From NCBI GenBank assembly GCA_015064195.1, contig SVSO01000010.1:1-29061 (forward strand): a DNA stretch of 29,061 nt. The letters run 5' to 3'. Position numbers and translations under genes: made by a program. Source of the stretch: Oscillospiraceae bacterium (GTDB lineage: Bacteria > Bacillota_A > Clostridia > Oscillospirales > CAG-272). Under the pieces are notes generated by a model. It searched no databases. It saw only the letters and a list, made by a program, of their open reading frames with translations, and was not told where the DNA came from. This document shows positions 1-6,086 of this stretch, one piece after another. Within the stretch, counting starts at the first letter, position 1. Each line of letters begins with the position of its first letter.

Positions 1-162
1 AGTGGTTTCCGGCGGCGGCTCTTCCACAGTTTCCGCCGTGCCGCAGGTTTCAAGCCGCGCGGACAGACCGACCGGCGGAACTTCCGCCGATGCGGCGATT
101 TCCTGCACCATGCCGCAGGACGGCAGTATGAGAAGCAGGAGCAAGCAGACGAAGCGTTTCAA
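1..162 (-). CDS. Lipoprotein, N-terminal part (cut by window edge)
   Basis: The gene reads leftwards out of the window; 54 codons are present with no stop. A TTG start at 162-160 gives a lipoprotein signal peptide: positive MKR, a run of leucines, then the lipobox LPSC with the lipidated cysteine at residue 16. A Pro/Glu-rich low-complexity stretch follows, typical of the spacer that lifts a lipoprotein off the membrane. No in-frame ATG lies nearby, and the ribosome binding site is weak. A consensus promoter at 219-247 reads into it, which supports the call despite the short length. The functional domain lies outside the window, so no function can be assigned. Confidence 0.6.
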   Translation of the reverse strand, partial: MKRFVCLLLLLILPSCGMVQEIAASAEVPPVGLSARLETCGTAETVEEPPPETT

Positions 163-186
163 AATGACACATCCATTCGAGGAAAA

Positions 187-218
187 AATATCAGACGAGC
201 GTGCGCTCATCTGATATT
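187..218 (-). promoter_or_regulatory. 32-bp palindrome over the lipoprotein transcription start (candidate operator)
   Basis: Near-perfect dyad with half-site AATATCAGAYGAGCG and a 2-nt centre at 202-203. The only imperfect pair is C196/A209, which is a G-U wobble in a minus-strand transcript. It abuts the -10 box and would span about +1 to +25, a classic repressor position. Because six A residues at 183-188 give U6 in the minus-strand RNA, it could alternatively act as a 5'-leader terminator or attenuator. Confidence 0.5.
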
Positions 219-247
219 ATTGTATCATTTTTCGACAGGAAAGTCAA
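219..247 (-). promoter_or_regulatory. Sigma-A type promoter for the lipoprotein gene
   Basis: On the minus strand, -35 TTGACT (247-242) and -10 TACAAT (224-219) are separated by exactly 17 nt. The predicted start is near 212, about 50 nt upstream of the TTG start codon and inside the adjacent palindrome. Confidence 0.7.
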
Positions 248-290
248 GAATCGGGGGGAATTTTACAATTTGGCTACTCCCCGTTTAATT

Positions 291-326
291 TTTGATAAAA
301 CAGCGGGAATCTTCCGATTCCCGCTG
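291..326 (-). terminator. Intrinsic terminator of the transketolase operon
   Basis: A perfect 11-bp stem (301-311 with 316-326) closes a 4-nt loop just downstream of the tktC stop. In the minus-strand transcript it is followed by UUUUAUC. A good rho-independent terminator for leftward transcription. Confidence 0.85.
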
Positions 327-332
327 ACATTT

Positions 333-1271
333 TTACTTGAGCGCGATGGCTGCCTTTGCCTTTGCCGCGATATTCTGTGCGGTGAGACCGTACAGCTCCA
401 TCAGCGGCGGAACCTTACCGGAGCGGCCGAACTCATCGTTCACGCCCACCTTGATGACCGGTACGGGCTTCGCTGCGCATACGCAGTCGCAAACCGCAGA
501 GCCGAGACCGCCGATGACGTTGTGCTCCTCGCAGGTAACGATTGCGCCGGTTTCAGCCGCAGATGCGAGAATGAGCGCATCATCCAGCGGCTTGATGGTG
601 TGGATGTTGATGACCTTGGCGGAAATGCCCTCAGCCGCGAGAAGCTCACGTGCTGCCAGAGCCTGCTCCACCATCAGACCGGTTGCCACGAGGGTGACAT
701 CCTTGCCGTCTGCCATGACAACGCCCTTGCCCATCTCGAACTTGTAGCCCTCGCCGAACAGGGTGGGAACGGCGTAGCGGCCGAATCGCATATAGCAGGG
801 GCCTTCATAGTTGATCGCTGCTTCAACCATTGCGCGTGCTTCCACTGCATCGGCAGGCTGCATGACCACCATACCGGGGATGGAGCGCATGGTTGCGAAA
901 TCCTCGAGGCACTGGTGGGTCGCACCGTCCTCACCAACGGAAATGCCGGCATGGGTAGCGCCGATCTTCACGTTGAGGTGGGGATAACCGATGGCGTTGC
1001 GCACCTGCTCAAAGGCACGGCCAGCCGCGAACATTGCGAAGGAGGATGCGAACGGGATGAAGCCGGCGGTGGACAGACCAGCCGCAACGACCATCATGTT
1101 GCCCTCTGCGATGCCGCAGTCGAAGAAACGCTCGGGGAATTTTTTCTTGAATGCACCGGTCTTGGTCGCCGCCGCAAGGTCAGCGTCCAGCACGACCAGC
1201 TTGTCATATTTTGCGCCGAACTCAGCAAGAGCCGCGCCGTATGCTTCTCTGGTTGCAATTTTATCTGCCAT
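333..1271 (-). CDS. tktC: Transketolase, C-terminal subunit
   Basis: 312 aa. Second subunit of the two-chain thiamine-diphosphate transketolase, which moves two-carbon ketol units between sugar phosphates in the non-oxidative pentose phosphate pathway; cytoplasmic. The sequence holds the pyrimidine-binding domain, with the conserved glutamate in the FDCGIAEGNM segment (about residue 55) that activates the cofactor, the histidine-containing ATHAGISVGEDGATHQ stretch, and the C-terminal transketolase domain (about 190-310). It starts 4 nt after the tktN stop with GGAGG overlapping the end of tktN, so the two subunits are translationally linked. The length matches split transketolases in Clostridia. 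The related split 1-deoxyxylulose-5-phosphate synthase-like enzymes are less likely, given the partner's sequence. Confidence 0.93.
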   Translation of the reverse strand: MADKIATREAYGAALAEFGAKYDKLVVLDADLAAATKTGAFKKKFPERFFDCGIAEGNMMVVAAGLSTAGFIPFASSFAMFAAGRAFEQVRNAIGYPHLNVKIGATHAGISVGEDGATHQCLEDFATMRSIPGMVVMQPADAVEARAMVEAAINYEGPCYMRFGRYAVPTLFGEGYKFEMGKGVVMADGKDVTLVATGLMVEQALAARELLAAEGISAKVINIHTIKPLDDALILASAAETGAIVTCEEHNVIGGLGSAVCDCVCAAKPVPVIKVGVNDEFGRSGKVPPLMELYGLTAQNIAAKAKAAIALK

Positions 1272-1275
1272 GTTC

Positions 1276-2109
1276 TTAACCTCCGATTACAGCGTCAAGC
1301 TCTGCGCATCCGATTTCGTACTGATCTGCCTTGGGAGCAGCGCCGTGCCATGCAACGTTGTTTTCCATGTAGGAAACGCCCTTGCCCTTGACGGACTTTG
1401 CAATGATGGCGGTGGGCTTGCCCTTGGTCGCCTTTGCCAGCGCAACAGCCGCTTCGATTGCGTCAAGATCGTGTGCGTCGATGGAAACGACGTTCCAGCC
1501 GAATGCCTTGAACTTTTCGTCAAGAGGCGTGGGGTTCATGACCTCAGCAACCGGGCCGTCGATCTGCAGACCGTTCCAGTCAACGAAAACTGCCAGATTG
1601 TCGAGCTTGTAGTGAGCTGCGAACATTGCAGCCTCCCAAACCTGACCTTCTTCGGATTCGCCGTCGCCGACGATTGCCCAAACGCGGTTTCCGATACCGT
1701 TCAGCTTTGCGCCGAGAGCCATACCGCAGGCTGCGGAAATGCCGAGACCCAGCGAGCCGGTGGTCATATCGATGCCGGGGATGTGCTTCATATCGGGATG
1801 ACCCTGCAGAACGGAGTCAACCTGACGGAAGGTCTTCAGATCCTCAACCGGGAAGAAGCCGCGATGTGCCAGCGTGGAATAGATGGCAGGTGAAGCGTGG
1901 CCCTTGGAGAGCACGAAGCGGTCGCGGTCAGCCTTCTTGGGATCGGCGGGATCGATGTTCATTTCTTCAAAATAGAGATACGCGAGAATGTCGGCGATCG
2001 AGAGAGATCCGCCCGGATGGCCGCTGGCTGCAGAATAAACTGCGTCCAGAGCGCCGCGGCGAATTTCATATGCGATGCGCGTCAGCTCGTTTTTGCGAGA
2101 TTCAGTCAT
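1276..2109 (-). CDS. tktN: Transketolase, N-terminal subunit
   Basis: 277 aa. Carries the diphosphate-binding half of transketolase. The GDGESEEG motif followed about 30 residues later by DWNGLQIDG is the thiamine-diphosphate/metal signature, and SGHPGGSLS near residue 27 plus KGHASPAIY are typical active-site elements. The start at 2109 is chosen because GGAGG lies 9 nt upstream; an in-frame ATG just ahead overlaps that ribosome binding site and is unlikely to be used. First gene of a two-gene operon with tktC, expressed from a near-consensus promoter at 2171-2199 and ended by the hairpin at 291-326. Confidence 0.93.
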   Translation of the reverse strand: MTESRKNELTRIAYEIRRGALDAVYSAASGHPGGSLSIADILAYLYFEEMNIDPADPKKADRDRFVLSKGHASPAIYSTLAHRGFFPVEDLKTFRQVDSVLQGHPDMKHIPGIDMTTGSLGLGISAACGMALGAKLNGIGNRVWAIVGDGESEEGQVWEAAMFAAHYKLDNLAVFVDWNGLQIDGPVAEVMNPTPLDEKFKAFGWNVVSIDAHDLDAIEAAVALAKATKGKPTAIIAKSVKGKGVSYMENNVAWHGAAPKADQYEIGCAELDAVIGG

Positions 2110-2170
2110 GTGACTATCCTCCATAAATAAATTTTCGTAAAAATTCCGATGCCGGAACATACTTACCAAT

Positions 2171-2199
2171 ATTATACCGCATTTTGCGCGGTTTGTCAA
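2171..2199 (-). promoter_or_regulatory. Consensus promoter of the tktNC operon
   Basis: TTGACA (2199-2194) and TATAAT (2176-2171), both perfect, with a 17-nt spacer on the minus strand. The spacer contains a small dyad, ACCGC-N7-GCGGT (2176-2192), that could be bound by a repressor. The spacing to the tktN start leaves a leader of about 55 nt. Confidence 0.85.
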
Positions 2200-2218
2200 G
2201 TGAAATCTTGCGCTGAAC

Positions 2219-3160
2219 TTAACAATCGGGCAAAAAATCCACCTGCCACAGCTCGGGTCGGTTGAAAATGCGCACCATTCGCTTTTTTGACAGGCCCCGT
2301 GAGACGATGTGGGTGAAGCCGTCGTATTCGTAAACGCCCCCCGCGTGATCCGGGAAGAAGCCCTGATGGGGCGCGTAAACGCCGTTGATGAAGGGTGGAA
2401 GCCGCCACTGTCCGCCGTGCGCGTGGCCGGAAAATGCCGCGTCAAAGCCCAGCTTCCGGTAAAGCGCAAACTCCTCCGGCCGATGGGACAGCAGGATCGT
2501 CAGCCGCTCATCGGATGCGATGTCCGCGTATTCGCAGGACAGCCGATTCCGCCAGCCCACGATTCCCTTCCCGTACCGATCCCGATCCTCCGCCATCCGC
2601 TCGATGAGCGAATTTTTGTGAGGCAGATCCGGCTTGTCGAAGTAAGGATCGTCCGCGCCGCAGATGTACACCCGATTGCCTTTGATCGACAGCTCCTCCG
2701 TCATGTCCGGCTCATCGCTCTGCGCGCGGTGAAGCACCTGAATGCCGAAGCCTTCGATCTCACGGCACAGCAGATCGGTGCGCGGAATGTTGCACTCGTG
2801 ATTGCCCAGCACCATATAGCACGGCGCGATCATCGGCAATGCTTCAAACAGCGGCCGCGCCGGATTATCCAGAGTGATGACCGTTTCTTCCCGCGGATCG
2901 GAGTCGTCGTCCTCAATGATGTCGCCGGTGATCACGATGAGATCGGGCTTCATCCGGCGCAGTGCCCGTAAAAGCTCCGCCTGACCGTCGCCGTAGCGCG
3001 ATTCGTGGAGATCGGCGATCTGCGCGATGCGGATGGGCGAGGTAATCTTGGCCGATCGCAGGGTATGGCAGCGGATGGTCAGCCGATTCGACGACGCGCC
3101 CTTCCATAACAGAAGGGCGGCGAGGATGGCCGCACCGCCCAAAAGCTGTTTCTTTTTCAT
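2219..3160 (-). CDS. Membrane-anchored metallophosphoesterase (YkuE/YaeI-like)
   Basis: 313 aa. A calcineurin-type phosphoesterase: a dinuclear-metal hydrolase on the outer face of the cytoplasmic membrane, held by an N-terminal signal-anchor (residues 1-25, KKK followed by a hydrophobic run). The family's five metal-binding motifs are in order: IADLH (about 49), GDIIED (about 78), GNHE (about 120), LLSHRPE (about 222) and GHAHGGQ (about 240). The substrate is unknown; characterised relatives include the UDP-2,3-diacylglucosamine hydrolase LpxG and the B. subtilis phosphodiesterase YkuE. The start overlaps the anti-sigma stop by 4 nt (ATGA), with GAGGG as ribosome binding site, so it is the last gene of the dus-sigma-anti-sigma operon and probably belongs to the sigma factor's regulon. 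Confidence 0.88.
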   Translation of the reverse strand: MKKKQLLGGAAILAALLLWKGASSNRLTIRCHTLRSAKITSPIRIAQIADLHESRYGDGQAELLRALRRMKPDLIVITGDIIEDDDSDPREETVITLDNPARPLFEALPMIAPCYMVLGNHECNIPRTDLLCREIEGFGIQVLHRAQSDEPDMTEELSIKGNRVYICGADDPYFDKPDLPHKNSLIERMAEDRDRYGKGIVGWRNRLSCEYADIASDERLTILLSHRPEEFALYRKLGFDAAFSGHAHGGQWRLPPFINGVYAPHQGFFPDHAGGVYEYDGFTHIVSRGLSKKRMVRIFNRPELWQVDFLPDC

Positions 3161-4089
3161 CGTTTGCCCTCAGCGGATACTTGAACCGTATCGTCCCGGT
3201 GCGCATCGTCCACCAGCCAGATCTCGCACTCGTCAAACTCCGCACCGGCGGGAATGATGGCGCGATAATCGATGGAATTCTCCTCAAACAGATTGACATA
3301 GGTGCCGAAGGTATCCTCCGCATTTTCGCGGATGAAATAGCGGATGATCTCGTAATTGTTGAGCGTGAAGCTGTCCAGATAGGAATCGGGCCAGAGTCCC
3401 GCGAAATCGGACTCGAACAGGATCAGCACCGCCGAATCTCCCGCATCAGCCGAAGCTTCGGGAATGAGATTATCGAGAGGCGAGATGGTAAGCTCATTTT
3501 TCGGCTCATTCGCCGGCGCACTCGTCGTTACGGACGGGGACAGCATGGACACGCCTGCCGTCGTCTCAATGACCACGGAATCGTCGTATGCATCTGTAAC
3601 CGCATCCTGAAGCGTATACATCACCGACGCATCGCCGTCATATGCCGGCACATCGGCAGGTGCATTCAGCTCCAGCCGTTCCACCTCCGCTTCGGCCACC
3701 ATGCCGGAATCGGATCTTCCGACACCGATGGTTCCGCGTCCGGCGATGAGGATCATCACCACCGCGCAGGCCGCCGCGACCGTTCCCCACGGCACAAAGA
3801 ATTTCTTCTTCGGCGTGAGAATTTTCGCCGTGGATTCGCTCTCATCCTGCGGAATATTCTCGATTGCCGCCATGACGCGCTCGCCAAGACCGATGGGCGC
3901 ATCCAGCTCCGTTTCGTGGAGAAGTGCCAGCATTCTGCGGCATTTTTCCAGTTCATTCCGACAACCGTCGCAGTCGGAAAGATGGGCTTCCAGACGGGAT
4001 TTTTCCGATTCGCTCAGCTGACCGTCGATATAATCGAACATCAGCTCGCGTGCCGCATCACAGGATAACGGCTTTTTATCGCTGTTCAT
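3157..4089 (-). CDS. Anti-sigma factor with zinc-binding N-terminus and extracellular domain
   Basis: 310 aa. Residues 1-55 form a zf-HC2 (ZAS) anti-sigma domain: C10, then H36-x3-C40-x2-C43, the metal site that grips the partner ECF sigma. A single membrane segment lies near residues 99-117. About 190 extracellular residues follow; the last 70 or so look folded, while the middle is Asp/Ser/Thr-rich. I recognise no named domain outside the membrane. The start at 4089 is chosen over an ATG 18 nt upstream because GGAGG sits 8 nt ahead of it. It follows the ECF sigma gene with a 103-nt gap that holds an ECF-type promoter, and overlaps the metallophosphoesterase by 4 nt. By family analogy it holds the sigma factor at the membrane until an envelope signal releases it. 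Confidence 0.85.
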   Translation of the reverse strand: MNSDKKPLSCDAARELMFDYIDGQLSESEKSRLEAHLSDCDGCRNELEKCRRMLALLHETELDAPIGLGERVMAAIENIPQDESESTAKILTPKKKFFVPWGTVAAACAVVMILIAGRGTIGVGRSDSGMVAEAEVERLELNAPADVPAYDGDASVMYTLQDAVTDAYDDSVVIETTAGVSMLSPSVTTSAPANEPKNELTISPLDNLIPEASADAGDSAVLILFESDFAGLWPDSYLDSFTLNNYEIIRYFIRENAEDTFGTYVNLFEENSIDYRAIIPAGAEFDECEIWLVDDAHRDDTVQVSAEGKR

Positions 4090-4125
4090 GAAATTCCTCC
4101 ATGACAATTTGATGTGTAATCATTA

Positions 4126-4151
4126 GACGTTTTTCGCGCACGTTTTGTTCC
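4126..4151 (-). promoter_or_regulatory. Candidate ECF-sigma promoter ahead of the anti-sigma gene
   Basis: In the gap between the sigma and anti-sigma genes the minus strand reads GGAAC (4151-4147), 17 nt, then CGTCTAA (CGTC at 4129-4126). GGAAC/AAC at -35 and CGTC at -10 with 16-17 nt between them is the general ECF consensus. It would let the sigma factor raise its own anti-sigma and the phosphoesterase. The surrounding DNA is A/T-rich, unlike the coding sequence. Confidence 0.6.
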
Positions 4152-4192
4152 GCATTTTTTAAAAATTTCTTAAATTTTTGCGGATATTTTTC

Positions 4193-4792
4193 TTAAACCC
4201 GACCCGCGAATTCGGCCAGCAGCTCCTTCAGATTGGCGCGCGCCCGATTGATACGGGATTTCACCGTGCCGATGCCGAGTCCCAGCATTTCCGCGATCTC
4301 CTCATAGCTGTAGCCCTCGATGTCGCGGAGGATGATCACCTCGCGCTGCTCCGAGCTTAGCGAAGCGATGGCGCGGCGGACAGCCTGCACCGTCTCCGAG
4401 GTTTCCACGGAGCGTTCCGGCGATGCAGCCACGGTATCGTCGGGCAGCTCGATCTGCTTCTCATCGCCGTCGTCGTCCACCACAAACGGCATGGGATCTG
4501 TCTGCTCATGGGTGGATTTCCGGAGGAAATCAAGGCTTGCGTTGGTGGCGATCTTATAGAGCCATGTGGAGAATCGACAGTCGCCGCGGTACTTTCCGAT
4601 GGATTTCCACAGCTTGATGAAGACCTCCTGGGAGAGATCCATGGCATCATCGGCATTCGTCACCTTGAGCTTGATGGTATTGTACACCAGCTTTTCGTAC
4701 ATGGTGACAATCTTGCCGAATGCGGCTTTGTCGCCATTGGTAGCGGCGGCGATGAGCGCATTTTCTTCGATTGAATTATAGGCCTGCGCCAA
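4193..4792 (-). CDS. ECF-family RNA polymerase sigma factor
   Basis: 199 aa from a TTG start with AAAGGAGG 8 nt upstream. Upstream in-frame ATG codons lie inside the end of dus and lack such a site. Region 2 (about 20-85) includes the DLSQEVFIKLWKSI and FSTWLYKIATN segments. An acidic linker (DDDGDEKQIELPDD) follows, then region 4 (about 130-190), with SEQREVIILRDIEGYSYEEI and a helix-turn-helix ending in GTVKSRINRARANL. Regions 1.1 and 3 are absent, as in all ECF factors. Encoded directly upstream of its zf-HC2 anti-sigma and 16 nt after dus. It directs polymerase to a small regulon, probably envelope stress judging by the membrane anti-sigma and phosphoesterase. Confidence 0.92.
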   Translation of the reverse strand: MAQAYNSIEENALIAAATNGDKAAFGKIVTMYEKLVYNTIKLKVTNADDAMDLSQEVFIKLWKSIGKYRGDCRFSTWLYKIATNASLDFLRKSTHEQTDPMPFVVDDDGDEKQIELPDDTVAASPERSVETSETVQAVRRAIASLSSEQREVIILRDIEGYSYEEIAEMLGLGIGTVKSRINRARANLKELLAEFAGRV

Positions 4793-4808
4793 TCGCGCCG
4801 CCTCCTTT

Positions 4809-5777
4809 CTAACGGATGACCGACCGCAGGATCGCCGCGGCCTCATCTCTTGTATTTGCGGTATTCAGTGCGCCTCTTGCACCTGCCGCGCCCCGTATCC
4901 CCTTAAGATACCACGACAGCTGCCCTCTCGCCTGCAGAACGCCCATTTTCTCGCCCTTATCGGCGATATTGATATCCAGCTGGCGGATTGCCGTTTCGAT
5001 GCGCTCTCTGTCGGTGGGCGGTGTGAACGCTTCCCCTGCCAGCTTTGCGCGGATCTCAGCAAAAAGCCACGGATTGCCGAGCGAACCGCGTCCCAGCATG
5101 ACTGCATCGCATCCGGTACGCTCGATCATGCGCACAGCATCGTCGGCGGTGAAGATCTCGCCGTTGCCGATGACCGGCACGCTGACCGCTTCCTTGATGC
5201 GGCGCATTTCCTCAAAATTGATGGGAGCGGAGAATCGGCCCTCTCGTGTACGGCCGTGGATGGTAATCGCATCCGCGCCTGCCTGCTCCATTCTCACAGC
5301 GAAATCCCGGCCGATAATGGCATCCTCGCTCCATCCGATGCGCATTTTTACGGTGACGGGGATATTGGTGACGGCGCGTTTGACCTCGCGGACGATGGCT
5401 TCCGCCGTATCGGGAGTGCGCATCAGGCCGGAGCCTTCGCCATTATTTGCCACCTTTGGCGCGGGGCAGCCCATATTGATATCGATGGTCAGCGGGATCT
5501 GCTTCGATTTACAATAATCATAGGAAGCCGTCGCGAGCTTCTCCGCCGCTTCCGCCATGATCAGCGGTTCTGAGCCGAAGATCTGCACGCCCGTCGGTTC
5601 ACCGTCGAACAGCTCGCCCAGCTCCGCCGTTTTTCGATCGCGGAAGTGGATCGCTTTCGCCGACAGCATCTCTGTATACATCATCTCAGCCCCGCACTCT
5701 CTGCATATCTGCCGGAATGCGTGATCCGTGAATCCCGCCATTGGTGCAAGTGCTGTTTTATACGCAAGTTTCATCAT
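4809..5777 (-). CDS. dus: tRNA-dihydrouridine synthase (DusB-like)
   Basis: 322 aa, the normal length for bacterial Dus. An FMN enzyme that reduces specific uridines in the tRNA D-loop with NADPH. The N-terminal TIM barrel shows APMAGFTD (phosphate/FMN end), the NMGCPAP motif with the catalytic cysteine (about residue 101), VKMRIGW, the HGRTREGRFS segment, and GNGEIFTADDA plus MLGRGSLGNPW near the FMN phosphate. A helical tRNA-binding domain follows (about 245-320). The start is ATGATG with only a weak GGTAAAG site. It is the first gene of the operon with the ECF sigma; Dus genes commonly sit at the head of unrelated operons, so a shared function is not implied. Which Dus subfamily it belongs to is inferred only from general similarity. 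Confidence 0.92.
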   Translation of the reverse strand: MMKLAYKTALAPMAGFTDHAFRQICRECGAEMMYTEMLSAKAIHFRDRKTAELGELFDGEPTGVQIFGSEPLIMAEAAEKLATASYDYCKSKQIPLTIDINMGCPAPKVANNGEGSGLMRTPDTAEAIVREVKRAVTNIPVTVKMRIGWSEDAIIGRDFAVRMEQAGADAITIHGRTREGRFSAPINFEEMRRIKEAVSVPVIGNGEIFTADDAVRMIERTGCDAVMLGRGSLGNPWLFAEIRAKLAGEAFTPPTDRERIETAIRQLDINIADKGEKMGVLQARGQLSWYLKGIRGAAGARGALNTANTRDEAAAILRSVIR

Positions 5778-5905
5778 CTTTACCCATAATTCTATCGTAT
5801 TTTCATGAACGCAGTATGAACATCAAGTGTACTCCGTGTTATAAATATCTGCATATTCTTGAATTTTTTTAATATTATGATTCTTGGGTGTTTGTTTAGG
5901 GGATT
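5778..5905. other. A/T-rich divergent spacer between dus and the repeated element
   Basis: No gene is supported here. The dus promoter (minus) and the glycosidase promoter (plus) should lie here or in the adjoining repeat, but I find no -35/-10 pair with good spacing on either strand; TAGAAT and TACGAT occur near 5796-5805 on the minus strand without a matching -35. A T-rich tract at 5863-5877 precedes the repeat. Together with copy A of the element this makes a 309-nt stretch without a credible coding region. Confidence 0.5.
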
Positions 5906-6072
5906 ACGGTCGCTTTTTCGAGAAAAAGCTCCGCAAAAAGCTTTAATCAACGCTATCGCTAACAGACGGTTTGTTTGTGCGCAAACTGGCTACAGAGGCA
6001 GTTGGGGCCCCTTCCCCAACGACTGTCTCTGCAAGCTTGTTTGCAGAGGTTGTGCGAACATAGTGCGTTATT
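5906..6072 (+). repeat. Copy A of a 167-nt structured intergenic element
   Basis: Aligns without gaps to 25827-25993 (constant offset 19,921) with 17 mismatches in 167 nt, about 90% identity; the first 62 nt are identical. Internal hairpins: P1, a 7-bp GCTTTTT/AAAAAGC stem (5912-5929); a less certain stem around 5967-5989; P2, GTTGGGG/CCCCAAC (6001-6007 with 6014-6020); P3, CTCTGCAA/TTGCAGAG (6027-6034 with 6041-6048). In copy B, P2 reads GCCGGGG/CCCCGGC, so two T-A pairs became C-G pairs by paired changes. It ends just before the ribosome binding site of the glycosidase gene. It could be a family of small RNAs, a MITE-like non-autonomous element, or a terminator/attenuator module; the sequence does not decide. 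Orientation is arbitrary. Confidence 0.85.
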
Positions 6073-6086
6073 TTGGGAGGTTTTTT

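Noticed and set aside
2..214. 70-codon plus-strand frame at the window start
   Set aside because: It lies antisense to the lipoprotein start, its promoter and its palindrome; it has no ribosome binding site and is low-complexity.
252..284. CGGGG/CCCCG inverted repeat near the transketolase terminator
   Set aside because: Only five pairs around a loop of more than 20 nt; a much better terminator lies next to it at 291-326.
201..1391. 396-codon open frame on the plus strand over the transketolase genes
   Set aside because: It is antisense to clear tktC/tktN coding sequence, has no recognisable domain, and is a by-product of GC-rich third positions.
3181..4068. Plus-strand frame of 295 codons opposite the anti-sigma gene
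   Set aside because: His/Arg/Ile-rich translation typical of antisense shadow; the minus-strand gene has clear motifs and start signals.
5906..6072. Considered as a tRNA, 6S-like RNA or known riboswitch leader
   Set aside because: No acceptor stem or cloverleaf, no long 6S-like bulged rod, and no riboswitch core I recognise; the two copies have unrelated gene contexts.
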